A stretch of 8,230 nucleotides of DNA from Candidatus Omnitrophota bacterium (GTDB lineage: Bacteria > Verrucomicrobiota > Verrucomicrobiia > Limisphaerales > UBA1319). The stretch lies in contig JAMCZD010000407.1 of assembly GCA_023473405.1 (NCBI GenBank), positions 1-8,230 of the forward strand, read 5' to 3'. Each line of letters starts with the position of its first letter. The stretch's first letter is position 1. This document shows positions 1 to 4,466 of this stretch, piece by piece. The notes under the pieces were generated by a model. That model made no database searches. It was not told the origin of the DNA and worked only from the letters and a program-made list of their open reading frames with translations. A program made the translations under genes and the position numbers.

Positions 1-1
1 C

Positions 2-40
2 CGCCGGCTGTCGAGCTACGACAAGGGTTTTCTTCTTTAA
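2..40 (+). CDS. Possible 3' end of a host gene (partial, weak)
   Basis: One reading frame is open from the left edge to a TAA at 38-40 and would encode a C-terminal tail RRLSSYDKGFLL. The stretch is too short to identify, and the other two forward frames are also open here (to 108 and 138), so the choice of frame is a guess based on the plausible look of the peptide. If real, it belongs to the chromosome outside the integrated element, because it lies on the far side of the tRNA. Confidence 0.2.
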   Translation, partial: RRLSSYDKGFLL

Positions 41-157
41 GCCCTCCTCCTTGGAAAGGAAATCCACCGCTCCCTTCAGTCGGATGGATCACTTCTCCTG
101 AGCACAGGTGGGTTATGTTTCGTGAGCGGCGACGCTAAGAAAACAGGAAGGCAGGAA

Positions 158-277
158 ATGCACCTTTCCGTGTTTACTTTTTTCCTAAGCGGCACCGTTT
201 TTGGGGCCGTCACTGACCTTGCAAGAGCCTTCGGTGCGCGGTTTCCGCTTCGTGTTGGAGAGGAATTTTTGGCTTGA
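158..277 (+). CDS. Doubtful 39-aa small ORF, hydrophobic N-terminal half
   Basis: An ATG at 158 is preceded by a purine-rich AGGAAGGCAGG stretch that could serve as a ribosome binding site. It opens a 39-codon frame ending in TGA at 275-277. The product begins MHLSVFTFFLSGTVFGAV, which is hydrophobic, and then becomes charged (ARAFGARFPLRVGEEFLA). I recognise no family. A small membrane peptide is possible, but the frame is short enough to occur by chance, and the area also contains short hairpins (AGCG-GCGA-CGCT at 125-136; GCGG-TTT-CCGC at 238-248) that would equally suit a non-coding transcript or leader. Confidence 0.2.
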   Translation: MHLSVFTFFLSGTVFGAVTDLARAFGARFPLRVGEEFLA

Positions 278-364
278 ACTTGGGCGTGTGTGCCCCCAAA
301 TTAAATGAGCGAACTGCGGTTCGATTCCTACCAAGGGCCGGATCGAGCCGCAAAGCCCTCGCGG
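278..364. other. Hairpin-rich spacer upstream of the tRNA; no gene seen
   Basis: No convincing coding frame is present. TTGGG at 280-284 can pair with CCCAA at 295-299. A much stronger hairpin has 316-327 (GCGGTTCGATTC) pairing with 340-351 (GGATCGAGCCGC) over 12 bp, with two T-G wobbles and a 12-nt loop CTACCAAGGGCC. No T-run follows the second stem, so it does not look like a standard intrinsic terminator. The left arm contains GGTTCGATTCC, which resembles a tRNA T-arm, but no tRNA can be folded around it. It may be part of a structured host RNA, a relic of a tRNA, or the leader of the tRNA transcript. Confidence 0.45.
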
Positions 365-439
365 GCGCGCTTAGCTCAGCGGAAGAGCATTACCTTCACA
401 CGGTAGGGGTCGCAGGTTCAAACCCTGCAGCGCGCACCA
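365..439 (+). tRNA. tRNA-Val (anticodon CAC), complete, CCA encoded
   Basis: All parts of the cloverleaf fold. The acceptor stem GCGCGCT (365-371) pairs perfectly with AGCGCGC (429-435). The D stem is GCTC/GAGC (374-377 with 385-388). The anticodon stem TTACC/GGTAG (390-394 with 402-406) has one wobble and a seven-base loop TTCACAC. The variable loop is GGGTC, and the T stem GCAGG/CCTGC closes the loop TTCAAAC. The discriminator is A436 and CCA is encoded at 437-439. The anticodon at 397-399 is CAC, which reads the valine codon GUG. The gene points towards the recombinase gene, the usual arrangement when a tRNA 3' end is the attachment site of an integrative element. The tRNA is intact, as expected if the element restores its 3' end on integration. 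Confidence 0.96.
412..439. other. Inferred attachment core (attL side) in the tRNA 3' end
   Basis: The T arm, acceptor 3' strand and CCA of the tRNA lie between presumed host DNA and a tyrosine recombinase gene transcribed away from the tRNA. Elements of this class commonly recombine within the tRNA 3' half, so the core is expected here, possibly reaching left to the anticodon loop. I see no second copy of GGTTCAAACCCTGCAG in the window. The other att site should lie beyond the right edge, so the exact core limits cannot be read from this sequence. Confidence 0.55.
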
Positions 440-443
440 TCCC

Positions 444-468
444 AAAAGCGCCTGAAAAATGGGCTTTT
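444..468 (+). terminator. Terminator-like stem-loop after the tRNA
   Basis: AAAAGC at 444-449 plus CC at 451-452 pair with GGGCTTTT at 461-468, with one bulged G (450) and the loop TGAAAAAT. The descending arm ends in a T-tract continued by TCTTC. It starts five bases after the encoded CCA. The stem is AT-rich and of moderate strength, so it is a candidate rather than a certain terminator for the tRNA transcript. Confidence 0.45.
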
Positions 469-540
469 CTTCAGTGTTTATGGGCCTTTCGCCAGCCTTA
501 GCCTTTTTCATGATTGACGGATAGTAGTTGTATTGTGGTA

Positions 541-578
541 GTCTTATAGCCGTCTTATTCATGGCAACTTTTGGCAAC
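541..578. repeat. Two pairs of helically phased direct repeats before the recombinase
   Basis: GTCTTAT occurs at 541-547 and 552-558 (11-bp period), and TGGCAAC occurs at 562-568 and 572-578 (10-bp period). Repeats spaced one helical turn apart place proteins on the same DNA face. Their position between the tRNA and the recombinase start fits recombinase arm-type sites, a directionality-factor site, or an autoregulatory operator. An ATG at 561 opens a seven-codon frame (MATFGNQ) whose TGA overlaps the recombinase ATG as ATGA. The second repeat pair lies inside it. Confidence 0.45.
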
Positions 579-580
579 CA

Positions 581-1693
581 ATGAAGATCACTACCGCGAG
601 AAGGCTGGTGAAGGGCGAATGGCAATGGGTGGTGGATTGGACGTCCGCCTCCGGGCAGCGGCAAAGGAAGTTTTTCGCCGATGAGCGCCTGGCCCGAGCA
701 CATGCGAGGGAACTGCGGGACCAACAGGCCGAGTATGGCCAGGTGTGGCTCCTGCTGCCGCCTGCTGAGCGGCAGGAATTGATCGCGGTGCGTCAGGAAA
801 TCGTTCAGGCTGGGCTATCGCTGTCGGAGGTGTGGCAACATTACCTGGATACCGCCGGCTCAGCACGGCTTAAGTGCGGTCTGGGACAGGCCATTGCGGA
901 GCTGCTTCAGTCCAAAACCAATGCCGGATGCCGGGCATCGTATGTCAGCAATCTCGGCATGTATCTCCGATTTTTCGCTCGCGGGCGAGAATCCATGGCG
1001 CTTGACCAGATTCGGGTTGGCGACATCGAGGAATGGATTGCCGGTCATGATTACCGCCCGGCAATGCGCGCCTCCGCAATCAATCGGCTATCGACCTTGT
1101 TTAGCTGGGCCAAGCGGCGCGGATATGTGGTCGAGAATCCATGCGAGCGCTGCGAGCGGATAAGGGTGGATCGGTCGCCCCCGGTGATTTTGACGCATGA
1201 TCAGGTGCTCAGGGCGTTGCAATTCGCACAAGAGGAAGAACCCGATTTTCTGGCCTGGCTGGCACTGGCATTGTTCGGCGGCCTGCGGCCCGAAGAGGCG
1301 GACAAGGTTGCATGGTCCAAGATCGATCTGGATCGAGGAACGGCGCGGATTGAGTCCGATGTGACGAAGGTACGATCCTGGCGGATTGTGAACCTGATGC
1401 CGGCGACTGTCGAGTGGCTCAAGGTGGCCCGATCGGCCCGGCTGCCGGTACCCCAGGTCACGCGCCGGCGATTCCAGCGGCGGCTCCGGGAGCATCTGGG
1501 ATTCGCCACCTGGCCCAAGGATATTCTGAGGCATACGGCAGCCTCGCATTGGCTGGCCGAATGGCAGGATGCGGGTAGGGTTGCCACGGAACTGGGGAAT
1601 TCGCCGGCGGTATTGCTCCGGCATTATCGGAAATTGGTTACCAAGGATGAGGCGAAGGCGTTTTGGACTATCCACCCCCTGGTTCAGAAATAG
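581..1693 (+). CDS. int: Tyrosine recombinase / phage integrase
   Basis: This 370-aa protein has the layout of a phage integrase, the enzyme that inserts and, with a helper, excises the element by site-specific recombination. Residues 1-50 look like an arm-DNA-binding region (paired aromatic beta strands, WQWVVDW, then a basic helix). About 100-190 is the helical core-binding domain. About 200-370 is the catalytic domain. Visible catalytic-site elements are GGLRPEE (R236, E239), a basic TKVR segment (K263), DILRHTAAS (R317, H318) and RHYRKL with the nucleophile Y349. Two usual histidines are changed: the first His of HxxR is D314, and the His of the GH box is N340 (ELGNSP). No good Shine-Dalgarno precedes the ATG at 581, but a seven-codon frame overlaps it as ATGA, so translational coupling is possible. 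Orientation away from the tRNA-Val supports tRNA targeting. The C-terminus (LVTKDEAKAFWTIHP) resembles integrases I associate with Verrucomicrobiota. Confidence 0.93.
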   Translation: MKITTARRLVKGEWQWVVDWTSASGQRQRKFFADERLARAHARELRDQQAEYGQVWLLLPPAERQELIAVRQEIVQAGLSLSEVWQHYLDTAGSARLKCGLGQAIAELLQSKTNAGCRASYVSNLGMYLRFFARGRESMALDQIRVGDIEEWIAGHDYRPAMRASAINRLSTLFSWAKRRGYVVENPCERCERIRVDRSPPVILTHDQVLRALQFAQEEEPDFLAWLALALFGGLRPEEADKVAWSKIDLDRGTARIESDVTKVRSWRIVNLMPATVEWLKVARSARLPVPQVTRRRFQRRLREHLGFATWPKDILRHTAASHWLAEWQDAGRVATELGNSPAVLLRHYRKLVTKDEAKAFWTIHPLVQK

Positions 1694-1811
1694 CAAATAA
1701 TTCGGCGAAAATAGAAGTCGATTTATTTTGACTTTCGGCTTCAATGGGGCCACATTAGCGCCACAAAACTTAACCGACCGGAGCCAGGTCGTAAAATTCG
1801 GCGCGATAAAA
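1694..1811. promoter_or_regulatory. Intergenic region with weak regulatory signals
   Basis: The spacer between the recombinase and the next gene is AT-richer than its flanks. TTGACT at 1728-1733 resembles a -35 box, but no good -10 sits at the right distance. AAGTC at 1715-1719 can pair with GACTT at 1730-1734. AATTCGGCG occurs twice (1699-1707 and 1795-1803), and GCCAC occurs twice, 11 bp apart (1749 and 1760). None is decisive. Together they suggest a promoter/operator region for the two unknown genes downstream. Confidence 0.25.
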
Positions 1812-2294
1812 ATGCAGACAACAACAACATTCAGACTCCCCTCCGATTGCAGTGGCAACGGTTATGACATCGCTGTCGCTCCCCATAAAGATGACCTGCC
1901 AAGCTGCGAACCTGACAATCTGACTGTCCGCAGCAAAGTCTATGTTTGTGGTTCCTTCTGTGGATACATCGAACGCACCTTTTCTCCTTCCCAAAAGGTG
2001 CGCGATTTAATTGAGTCCACAGCCGGAAACGCGCGGTTTGAAGCGAGCAATCCGCAGGTAAAAGCAAGTATTGGGGGAGGCTACTGCTCGTTATACCGAT
2101 GGATCGTATCGGCGTATTTCGGAGGTCGGAGGCGAGCGATCGGCAATGGGAATAACCTGGTGATTCAGGTTGGAACTTACATCGCGGACTATAAAGGATG
2201 GGATAACTGTCCCGATGATCTTCCGGAGACCGCGAAATCAATTGCAGAATATTACAACTCCTTGGCTTCCGCTCGTCGCGCCAGGGTTGCATAA
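1812..2294 (+). CDS. Hypothetical protein, 160 aa, six cysteines
   Basis: I do not recognise a family. The ATG at 1812 is preferred. An upstream TTG at 1728 would add 28 residues that look non-coding (they read through the intergenic repeats). No clear Shine-Dalgarno precedes either start. The product has cysteines at 13, 32, 46, 50, 92 and 133, including CGSFC (46-50), a spacing seen in metal-binding or disulfide-rich proteins but not enough to call one. It has no signal peptide or clear membrane segment. The middle is Gly/aromatic-rich (GGGYCSLYRWIVSAYFGG, 88-105) and the end is basic (SARRARVA). Base composition is lower in GC than the recombinase and the genes to the right, suggesting separate acquisition. 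Its stop (2292-2294) lies one base before the next ATG, so the two are probably co-translated. Its position beside the integrase suits cargo such as defence, exclusion or regulation, but this is inference. Confidence 0.72.
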   Translation: MQTTTTFRLPSDCSGNGYDIAVAPHKDDLPSCEPDNLTVRSKVYVCGSFCGYIERTFSPSQKVRDLIESTAGNARFEASNPQVKASIGGGYCSLYRWIVSAYFGGRRRAIGNGNNLVIQVGTYIADYKGWDNCPDDLPETAKSIAEYYNSLASARRARVA

Positions 2295-2295
2295 A

Positions 2296-2646
2296 ATGAC
2301 CTGGGATGAAGCAAAACTGAAGGCCCTTGAAATAATGCGAAATTTGCGCATGCAATATCAACCATCCGATGTGCGTTTGGTGCTGCGTGCCATTAGTCGC
2401 TTACACCACAAAGATCAAACTATGGAAAAGCAAATAGCAATGGTAATCGTTAGTGAATCACCTTTCACCGTCCGGGCCAGCGGCTCGTTCGGCGGCGGCT
2501 ATACCAAGCCGTCCTCCAAAGAATCGTTGGTTCAGGATGCCGCTGCGGCATTGAATTATGAACTCTACGGCCAGCGGGAAGTCAAACTCATCGGTCCTGA
2601 ATGGGTCCGGGACGCACTCAAAAAACAGGGGTTTGAAAACATCTAA
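2296..2646 (+). CDS. Hypothetical protein, 116 aa, coupled to the upstream gene
   Basis: The start at ATG 2296 follows the upstream stop by a single base, which is typical of translational coupling. The frame stays open further left, but only inside the previous gene. Residues 1-45 are predicted helical and charged (MTWDEAKLKALEIMRNLRMQ, then RLVLRAISRLHHKDQ). Residues 46-100 look like an alpha/beta segment with a Gly-rich turn (TVRASGSFGGGYTKPSS) followed by a helix (DAAAALNYELYG). The C-terminus is a short helix (PEWVRDALKKQGFENI). There is no signal peptide or membrane helix. A shorter product from the internal ATG at residue 43 is conceivable. No family is recognised. Since it is tied to the 160-aa Cys-containing protein, the two probably act in the same process. 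Confidence 0.72.
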   Translation: MTWDEAKLKALEIMRNLRMQYQPSDVRLVLRAISRLHHKDQTMEKQIAMVIVSESPFTVRASGSFGGGYTKPSSKESLVQDAAAALNYELYGQREVKLIGPEWVRDALKKQGFENI

Positions 2647-2932
2647 ATTTCCCGATTATGCTCGGGTCCTCTGGGATGCGGTCCGTGCGGGGAAGCGGCC
2701 CATGCCAGAGGGCCGCGGTCATTGGCCGCCGGGGAAGAGGCGCAATGCGGCGGAGGATTGGCCGGCGTTGCGCAGGGTATTGGCGCGCCGGCTGCGCGAA
2801 CGAGGTACGAAGGCGGAATTGTGCCGGCGGCTTGGCGTCCCGACGAAAACCTTATGGCGCTGGTTGGTCGGAATCGATTGGCCGGCGCCGCGACGAATCC
2901 AGCAATTGCGACGGTGGATGGAGCAGGGTTAG
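2633..2932 (+). CDS. Helix-turn-helix DNA-binding protein (candidate phage regulator)
   Basis: The C-terminal half contains a convincing helix-turn-helix: GTKAELCRRLGVPTKTLWRW, residues 58-77 if translation starts at TTG 2633, followed by a basic helix rich in Arg and Trp. This is the style of small phage regulators that bind operator DNA. The start is uncertain. TTG 2633 gives 99 aa, overlaps the upstream gene by 14 nt and retains a protein-like segment (FPDYARVLWDAVRAGKRPMP). The ATG at 2702 has a better Shine-Dalgarno (GGGGAAG, six bases away) and gives 76 aa with the whole HTH. The gene is strongly GC-rich and Arg-rich, unlike the two genes before it, so it probably has a different history. 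It ends at the convergence point with the late operon. Repressor, Cro-like or recombination-directionality roles are all possible. Confidence 0.68.
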   Translation: MKTSKFPDYARVLWDAVRAGKRPMPEGRGHWPPGKRRNAAEDWPALRRVLARRLRERGTKAELCRRLGVPTKTLWRWLVGIDWPAPRRIQQLRRWMEQG

Positions 2933-3678
2933 ACGTTCAGGGTCTTTCGGCTGGCGTCGATGATACCCTTATGCGCCTGGTCGGTGGCGGCGGCAAGGGA
3001 GGCATCCAGCGCCTTGCCGGCGTCGGTGGTCTGCCATTGTGCGCGGAATTCGCCCACGCCTTTCACGACCGCGTCGAAGGCATCTTTACCCACCACGCCC
3101 AGGTAATTTGCAAGGGTCGGTATTTTGCCGATGAGCCAGGCGGCGCATTTGCCTACCAGCGGGATCGCCGCGGGGAAGAATATGCAGAGGGCGATGATGC
3201 CGCCCAGCCCCAGGGTGCCAATTGCCCAGGCCCAAATCCTGTGAAAGACGGTCTGGTTGTGCTCGGCCTCGTATTTCTGTCCAAGGTCGATCAATTTGGC
3301 CTCGGCATCCTTCAATTTGGCCTCCAGGCTGGTCCGTTCCGCGATCAGTGACTCCTGAGTGCGGTAGCGTGCCTCAAGCGATTCTGCGGCCTTCTGGTCG
3401 CCAGCAAGGATGTTTGGCACGTCAATTCTCGAGGTCGGGACCCCCTCAATTTGCTGGTCGCGTTTGGCCATGTCGTATGCCAAATCTGTCGGTGGATTGG
3501 TCGGGGCCAGGGCCAGGGCATCGACCACGCCGGTCGTAAGGGCGCGCGATTCCTCCGTGAGGGCGACGGCATTGGTGGTGGCAGCCGTTTGGGCCTTGAC
3601 GAGTTTGGCGGTGTCATGGATGCAGCCGGCCATGAGGGCCAGCAGAACGGTGAGGATTAGATAGGGCAGTTTCTTCAT
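2929..3678 (-). CDS. Predicted lipoprotein with coiled coil and internal membrane segment, spanin-like
   Basis: The 249-aa product starts at the ATG at 3678, chosen because it opens a textbook lipoprotein signal: MKK, a hydrophobic core (LPYLILTVLLALMAG) and Cys19 as the lipidation site (MAGC rather than the canonical LAGC). A longer upstream frame exists, but its N-terminus is not protein-like. Residues 20-95 are Ala/Thr-rich. About 96-140 is charged and predicted coiled coil (ESLEARYRTQESLIAERTSL onward). About 147-168 is a strong membrane helix (WAWAIGTLGLGGIIALCIFF), followed by a second, more amphipathic hydrophobic stretch to about 190 and a soluble tail. A lipid anchor plus a transmembrane segment joined by a coiled coil is the plan of single-protein spanins, which bridge outer and inner membranes during lysis, though those usually end soon after the membrane helix. 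It is the last gene of the late operon and overlaps the upstream gene by 65 nt. Confidence 0.8.
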   Translation of the reverse strand: MKKLPYLILTVLLALMAGCIHDTAKLVKAQTAATTNAVALTEESRALTTGVVDALALAPTNPPTDLAYDMAKRDQQIEGVPTSRIDVPNILAGDQKAAESLEARYRTQESLIAERTSLEAKLKDAEAKLIDLGQKYEAEHNQTVFHRIWAWAIGTLGLGGIIALCIFFPAAIPLVGKCAAWLIGKIPTLANYLGVVGKDAFDAVVKGVGEFRAQWQTTDAGKALDASLAAATDQAHKGIIDASRKTLNV

Positions 3679-3817
3679 TTTCGTGCTTGGGTTTGTTCGA
3701 TTTGCTTTTTCGTTCGGTGGCGAGGTCAGAGCCGCATTCAGAACAAAAGGAGCATCGGGCTGGCGGCATGGAGCCCCAGGCTTCCGAGCGTCCACATTTG
3801 CAGCGGTAATAGATCAT
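3614..3817 (-). CDS. Small Cys-rich zinc-ribbon-like protein, 67 aa
   Basis: The product begins MIYYRCKCG, then WGSMPPARC and CSFCSECGSDL. Cysteines at 6, 8, 22, 25 and 28 form CxC plus CxxCxxC clusters, four of which could hold one zinc ion. The last half (about 34-67) is basic, polar and without predicted order. The ATG at 3817 overlaps the upstream stop as ATGA, so translation is probably coupled. Its 3' third overlaps the signal-peptide region of the lipoprotein gene in another frame. I have the impression that short phage proteins with YRCKCG and WGSM are common near phage tail or lysis genes, but I cannot name a function. The overlap may mean the disordered tail exists mainly because of the embedded gene start. 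Confidence 0.72.
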   Translation of the reverse strand: MIYYRCKCGRSEAWGSMPPARCSFCSECGSDLATERKSKSNKPKHENEETALSNPHRSAGPHGRLHP

Positions 3818-4101
3818 GGCCGGGCCTCCAGTTTGCGCAGGCGCTGTTCGTGATCGGCAAGCCGGCGGTCCTGCTCATCATCGATCCGTCCACTGGCCGT
3901 GAGCAGGCTGATGGCCTTGTCGAGTGAAACGAAACTTGCATTGAGGCTCCTGATTTCCTGCGCAAGGGCGTTCTGGTCGCGGTCGTAATCCGTCCGAGTG
4001 ACAAAGTGGGCGCCGGCCCAATATTGACCGAGCAGTAGTATCGCCAGGACGCCCCAGCGTATCCAGTCTTGGTATTTGATTAGGGGATGGTTCGTGCTCA
4101 T
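3814..4101 (-). CDS. Small membrane protein with coiled coil, 95 aa (inner-membrane spanin- or holin-accessory-like)
   Basis: After a polar start (MSTNHPLIKYQD) a single hydrophobic segment spans about residues 13-33 (WIRWGVLAILLLGQYWAGAHF). A long charged region follows with coiled-coil character (YDRDQNALAQEIRSLNASFV, then DDEQDRRLADHEQRLRKLEA). One N-terminal membrane anchor with a helical C-terminal domain is the plan of Rz-type inner-membrane spanins. It also fits other small phage membrane proteins, so the role is not fixed. The gene starts six bases after the stop of the upstream tail-tip gene, has no clear Shine-Dalgarno, and overlaps the following gene by ATGA. All this points to translation coupled along one late mRNA. 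Confidence 0.75.
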   Translation of the reverse strand: MSTNHPLIKYQDWIRWGVLAILLLGQYWAGAHFVTRTDYDRDQNALAQEIRSLNASFVSLDKAISLLTASGRIDDEQDRRLADHEQRLRKLEARP

Positions 4102-4107
4102 GGTTAA

Positions 4108-4458
4108 TCAAGGAACGTAGAGCCAATGTGCAGTGTCGGCATCATAAATGAAGGTATAAACATCGTATATGTTTGGTGACAGGCTTAGTCCAGCCGTGTT
4201 GTAAAACCTGTTCCCAGCATCGCTTGCAGCGTCGTCAAATTTGATGGTTATGGTCCCGTTAGTATCATTAAAGAATTGAACTATGTAGCCGTCCATTCCA
4301 TTTGCAAAACCGGTAATATCAACATCGCCAGCAGTCCCATAGAAACGAATGAATGATGCACCGCCAATATCCAAATTGTTGGCATTCCCGGTCAATTCGA
4401 TGGACTTCTTCTTGATGATCATCCGCCCCATCTGAATGTCCCAAGCTTCAAATGACAT
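4108..4458 (-). CDS. Tail-tip / receptor-binding-like beta protein, 116 aa
   Basis: The ATG at 4458 is chosen because AAGGA lies at a proper distance before it, overlapping the end of the upstream fibre gene (TAAGGATAACTATG). The longer open frame further upstream is a shadow of the fibre gene. After a short N-terminus (MSFEAWDIQMGRM) the sequence is a series of beta strands: LDIGGASFIRF, GDVDITGFANGMDGYIVQFF, NGTITIKFDDAASDAGNRFY, and the ending YTFIYDADTAHWLYVP. The pattern DITG..NG.DG...NGTITIK..DAAS..GNRFY...L....YD....W recurs at the ends of many phage tail-fibre proteins, where it probably forms a trimer-associated beta domain. Here it is a separate gene directly behind the fibre gene, so it is likely a companion cap or receptor-binding subunit of the fibre. 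Confidence 0.8.
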   Translation of the reverse strand: MSFEAWDIQMGRMIIKKKSIELTGNANNLDIGGASFIRFYGTAGDVDITGFANGMDGYIVQFFNDTNGTITIKFDDAASDAGNRFYNTAGLSLSPNIYDVYTFIYDADTAHWLYVP

Positions 4459-4466
4459 AGTTATCC
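4459..4466 (-). promoter_or_regulatory. Ribosome binding site that fixes the tail-tip gene start
   Basis: On the minus strand AAGGA overlaps the TAA of the fibre gene, and the ATG of the 116-aa gene follows a few bases later (TAAGGATAACTATG). This is the clearest Shine-Dalgarno in the leftward operon and the only strong one at a gene junction. It suggests the tail-tip protein is made efficiently and independently of coupling to the long fibre. Confidence 0.7.

Noticed and set aside
83..101. GGATGGATCACTTCTCC resembling the 3' end of 16S rRNA
   Set aside because: The preceding conserved 16S helix sequence is absent and the match is imperfect, so no rRNA is called.
271..340. A second tRNA or tmRNA suggested by GGTTCGATTCCTACC
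   Set aside because: The putative T stem does not pair around the loop and no acceptor, D or anticodon arm can be built. The sequence is better explained as one arm of the 316-351 hairpin.
274..501. 75-codon forward frame running through the tRNA
   Set aside because: It covers the whole tRNA-Val gene and its stem-loop, and its translation is not protein-like, so it is a chance frame.
1088..1858. 256-codon minus-strand frame opposite the integrase
   Set aside because: It lies antisense to a well-identified recombinase and its product is Pro/Arg-rich without domain character, typical of a shadow frame in GC-rich DNA.
1831..2361. 176-codon minus-strand frame opposite the unknown 160-aa gene
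   Set aside because: The forward frame has a tight junction with the following gene and more protein-like composition. The minus frame is His/Arg/Ser-rich with no start signal.
2722..3351. 209-codon forward frame across the convergence point
   Set aside because: It overlaps the HTH gene in another frame and is antisense to the lipoprotein gene. The latter has a clear signal peptide and membrane segments, so this frame is a shadow.
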